From positions 1 through 7,764 of the forward strand of contig CALBHX010000039.1 in assembly GCA_937892925.1 (NCBI GenBank): 7,764 nt of DNA. The letters are read 5' to 3'. Positions 5,967 to 7,764 of the stretch are shown one piece after another. Numbering within the stretch: the first letter of the stretch is position 1; each line of letters begins with the position of its first letter. Origin of the DNA: an uncultured Lentisphaeraceae bacterium. GTDB taxonomy: Bacteria > Verrucomicrobiota > Kiritimatiellia > RFP12 > DVOR01. A model generated the notes under the pieces. That model was not told the DNA's origin, made no database searches, and saw only the letters and a list, made by a program, of their open reading frames with translations. A program made the position numbers and the translations under genes.

Positions 5967-6054
5967 GCCCCGAGTTTGGATTCAACTTGCCCCAGGTTTT
6001 CTGTAAATCTGCCCCAAGACTTGTTTCAACTTACCCAAGTTTAATTTTTGACAT
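5967..6054. repeat. 22-bp tandem (iteron-like) repeat array, about four units
   Basis: Units start at 5967, 5989, 6011 and 6033, exactly 22 bp apart. The first three begin GCCCC followed by RAG/AGG-type purines, and the fourth begins ACCCAAG. The second half of units 1 and 3 ends TTCAACTT, while units 2 and 4 have diverged there. The 22-bp period places the CCCC core on the same DNA face every two turns, as in protein-binding iterons. There is no CRISPR-like spacer arrangement. It lies between the oriC candidate and mnmG. The binding protein is unknown. Confidence 0.65.
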
Positions 6055-6060
6055 GCAGGA

Positions 6061-6166
6061 CGCTTTTCTCTTCTTAAAAACCCTGGTCATAAACCCCGCA
6101 TTCCAGCCGTGGCGCGTTTTGTGCGCTTTTCTCTTCTTAAAAATAAAAACCATGGTCAGATAAACG
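6061..6166. repeat. 20-bp direct repeat with a shared downstream word
   Basis: CGCTTTTCTCTTCTTAAAAA occurs identically at 6061-6080 and 6124-6143, offset 63 bp. After each copy comes CC(C/A)TGGTCA and then a TAAAC-containing stretch, so the duplicated unit is longer but degenerate. No coding frame or terminator structure explains it. Confidence 0.7.
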
Positions 6167-6278
6167 TATCTAATGGGAGTTTTATAAAAGGTTTTAATTT
6201 ATGTATTGAATAACTCAGTTGATGAGAACTGTATTTTGATTTTTAACTTGTCGAACCGTGAGTAAAAGGATTGATGGC

Positions 6279-6287
6279 TGTGTATAA
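6279..6287 (-). promoter_or_regulatory. Isolated DnaA box TTATACACA
   Basis: TGTGTATAA reads TTATACACA on the minus strand and is a perfect match to the classical TTATNCACA box. It is the only classical box I found in the window. It stands alone about 54 bp upstream of the first parS site, in the leader region of mnmG. Confidence 0.5.
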
Positions 6288-6340
6288 AATAAGCCGTTAC
6301 AAGATTGAAAGGCATTATTCTATTAAACAAATGATAAACC

Positions 6341-6356
6341 TGTTCCACGTGGAACA
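6341..6356. promoter_or_regulatory. parS: parS site 1 (ParB binding palindrome)
   Basis: TGTTCCACGTGGAACA is a perfect 16-bp palindrome of the conserved chromosomal parS type. ParB dimers load here, spread, and recruit SMC for origin segregation. It lies 87 bp upstream of the mnmG start and directly against a candidate -35 region. Confidence 0.93.
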
Positions 6357-6378
6357 AACCCATAGAAAAGATTATAAT
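6350..6378 (+). promoter_or_regulatory. Candidate mnmG promoter abutting parS
   Basis: A perfect -10 hexamer TATAAT lies at 6373-6378. The -35 position at 17-bp spacing (6350-6355, TGGAAC) matches the consensus at only 3 of 6 and falls inside parS site 1. If used, ParB bound at parS would compete with or modulate RNA polymerase. The -10 is convincing; the -35 is weak. Confidence 0.45.
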
Positions 6379-6442
6379 TTAGTCTGTAAAACGACATTTC
6401 GTTATAGGATATTAAAATCAAAATGAAAAGAAATGGTTAAGT

Positions 6443-7764
6443 ATGAAAACGGAGCAGATAGACCAACCTGACGAGCAGAAAAATACTGTTGCGGATGTGC
6501 TGGTGGTAGGCGCCGGGCATGCAGGTTGTGAAGCAGCTTTTGCTGCTGCGCGCATGGGCTGCCACACGCTGCTTATTACGGCACAAAAGGATACGCTTGG
6601 TCTGATGCCCTGTAATCCTGCTGTTGGAGGGCTTGCCAAATCACATCTTGTTGTGGAATTGGATGCGCTTGGCGGAGAAATGGGACTAAACGCGGATTTG
6701 ACGGGTCTGCAATACCGTCTGCTTAATCAATCCCGCGGACCGGCCGTCCATGCCGTTCGTGTTCAGTGTGATAAAGCCGCCTACTCTGCCCGGCTTGCCC
6801 GCGTGGCACAATCCATTCAAACCCTCACCCTTGTTGAAGGTGAAGTGATTGATTTACTGTTTACAGAGCCCCCCTTCCCTGCCCCAAATCAAGCCTCTGT
6901 GGAAGATCTTTCGAAAGAAAAGGGTGTTTCTGCTTCCGAAAATACAACAGCACTTAACGTCAAGTTACTAAATGACGCTAAGAAAATAGAAGATAAAAAG
7001 AATGTTTTGAAAGGAAATCCAACGGGTGTTCTTCTAAAAGACGGGCGGCAATTTTTTGCCCGTCAGATTGTTCTAACGTCTGGAACAGCTTTTGGAGGAA
7101 AAATATGGGTTGGGCACCAATCCCGAGATGGCGGAGGGGACGCCCGGCCTGCCGTTTCGTTACCGGAAACACTAAAACGGCTTTCGCCTGCACTTGGCTG
7201 GCGCCGTCTTAAAACAGGAACGCCGCCGCGATTATGGAACGCCACCATTAATTGGCAGGAATTGACTGAGCAGCCTGGAGAAAGAAACCCCATTCCCTTC
7301 TTTTCGAGGCGAATGAAATTACTACAAGATATTCTTATTAAAAGAGATATTTATAAAAATGAAAAACAGAAAGAAGGTTATTTAGGTTCCGATGTTCCAC
7401 GTGGAACATACCTTGAAACGCTTTTATCATCGCTTTCACCTGATTTATATAAAAAGTTATATGAGGCACTTCAAAAAAGTAAGCGCGCATCCATTTTAAA
7501 TGGTGTACAGAATGAGAAAGATTCTGAAAAGAATAAAGAAATAATAACATCTGTTCCACGTGGAACAGATGTGCAGTTTGTTTCCTTTGGTGCGTCTGGA
7601 AAGGCTGTTTCAGCGAGGTCTGTTTGGCAGTCTGTGGATGACTACGCGACCTATCGTCAACCAAAAGAATTAGAGACTGAGTTGAACTGCCCTGCTGCCC
7701 TGCCCTGTTTGGCTAATGGAATGGGCGGTTTGAAAAATGAAAAAACGGACGAACGAAAACAAGT
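6443..7764 (+). CDS. mnmG: tRNA uridine-5-carboxymethylaminomethyl modification enzyme MnmG, 3'-truncated by the window
   Basis: MnmG (GidA) is the FAD-dependent partner of MnmE that makes cmnm5 modifications at wobble U34 of certain tRNAs. The window holds 440 codons, open to the edge. Family marks are the FAD-binding VLVVGAGHAGCEAA (19-32), LGLMPCNPAVGGLAK with the conserved Cys (C57), VVELDALGG, NQSRGPAVHAVRVQ, and RRLKTGTPPRL. Two lysine-rich, AT-rich in-frame insertions depart from the family: about residues 141-193, and from about 292 to at least 418, where the usual FSF...PC segment should be nearly continuous. A later LPC (420-422) may be the second conserved Cys segment. The second insertion contains two parS palindromes. 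ATG 6443 is the only start after an in-frame TAA at 6413. The Shine-Dalgarno sequence is poor, and a five-codon ORF (6423-6440) ends 2 nt before the start, so coupling is possible. rsmG-parA-parB often follow downstream. Confidence 0.93.
   Translation, partial: MKTEQIDQPDEQKNTVADVLVVGAGHAGCEAAFAAARMGCHTLLITAQKDTLGLMPCNPAVGGLAKSHLVVELDALGGEMGLNADLTGLQYRLLNQSRGPAVHAVRVQCDKAAYSARLARVAQSIQTLTLVEGEVIDLLFTEPPFPAPNQASVEDLSKEKGVSASENTTALNVKLLNDAKKIEDKKNVLKGNPTGVLLKDGRQFFARQIVLTSGTAFGGKIWVGHQSRDGGGDARPAVSLPETLKRLSPALGWRRLKTGTPPRLWNATINWQELTEQPGERNPIPFFSRRMKLLQDILIKRDIYKNEKQKEGYLGSDVPRGTYLETLLSSLSPDLYKKLYEALQKSKRASILNGVQNEKDSEKNKEIITSVPRGTDVQFVSFGASGKAVSARSVWQSVDDYATYRQPKELETELNCPAALPCLANGMGGLKNEKTDERKQ
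7393..7408. promoter_or_regulatory. parS: parS site 2, inside mnmG
   Basis: This is a second identical copy of TGTTCCACGTGGAACA, within the mnmG frame, where it encodes part of DVPRGTY. It is 1052 bp from site 1 and lies in the AT-rich, MnmG-atypical insertion. Confidence 0.93.
7552..7567. promoter_or_regulatory. parS: parS site 3, inside mnmG
   Basis: This is the third identical copy of the 16-bp palindrome, 159 bp after site 2 and in the same codon phase, encoding part of SVPRGTD. A paired arrangement with site 2 in the same protein insertion is evident. Confidence 0.93.

Noticed and set aside
5967..6054. CRISPR array
   Set aside because: The repeats are contiguous 22-bp units without unique spacers, and no cas genes are present.
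7338..7664. Minus-strand open frame of 108 codons with repeated FHVE peptides
   Set aside because: It lies antisense within mnmG, and the FHVE words are simply the parS palindrome translated in another frame.

Overview
This window is a bacterial chromosomal replication-origin locus, not a mobile or accessory region. It carries dnaA (initiator) and dnaN (sliding clamp), both on the minus strand. A small flavodoxin-type reductase gene sits between them on the same strand. The 5' part of mnmG (gidA) runs divergently on the plus strand and is cut by the right edge. Genes make up about half of the window; the rest is unusually rich in short ordered DNA signals. The sequence does not fix the organism. 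The genes are clearly bacterial and chromosomal, and coding GC is moderate to high while the intergenic DNA is AT-rich. The MnmG insertions and an atypical DnaA recognition helix suggest a lineage away from the usual proteobacterial and firmicute models.

Layout: 1-47 is the start of a probable XRE/RodZ-like helix-turn-helix protein (minus, cut). 91-325 is a dense cluster of DnaA-box-like 9-mers, including two copies of a three-box array with 11-bp steps. 326-1403 has no credible gene, but holds a GC-rich multi-hairpin island (559-660) and a 37-bp direct repeat (1111-1214). 1404-1450 is the dnaN terminator and 1479-2591 is dnaN. 2592-3269 is a second box cluster with an AT-rich stretch. 3270-3887 is the reductase. 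3888-4199 holds a small palindrome and the dnaA terminator. 4200-5591 is dnaA. 5631-5788 is a third box cluster that overlaps the predicted dnaA promoter and flanks an 87% AT tract, and it is the best oriC/DUE candidate. 5789-6340 contains several repeat families, including a 22-bp tandem array. 6341-6356 is a perfect parS-type palindrome just upstream of mnmG (6443 onward), and two more identical palindromes lie inside the mnmG reading frame.

How it fits together: DnaA made here should bind the TTATC-N-ACA-type boxes in all three clusters, open the AT-rich tract beside its own promoter, and probably repress itself. DnaN loads at the new forks. The parS sites would make this locus the ParB/SMC loading zone, since parA and parB commonly lie downstream of mnmG. 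The most unusual points are the parS sites built into lineage-specific in-frame insertions of MnmG, the duplicated helically phased DnaA-box triplets, the altered DnaA recognition helix alongside boxes that vary at position 6, and the 22-bp iteron-like array.
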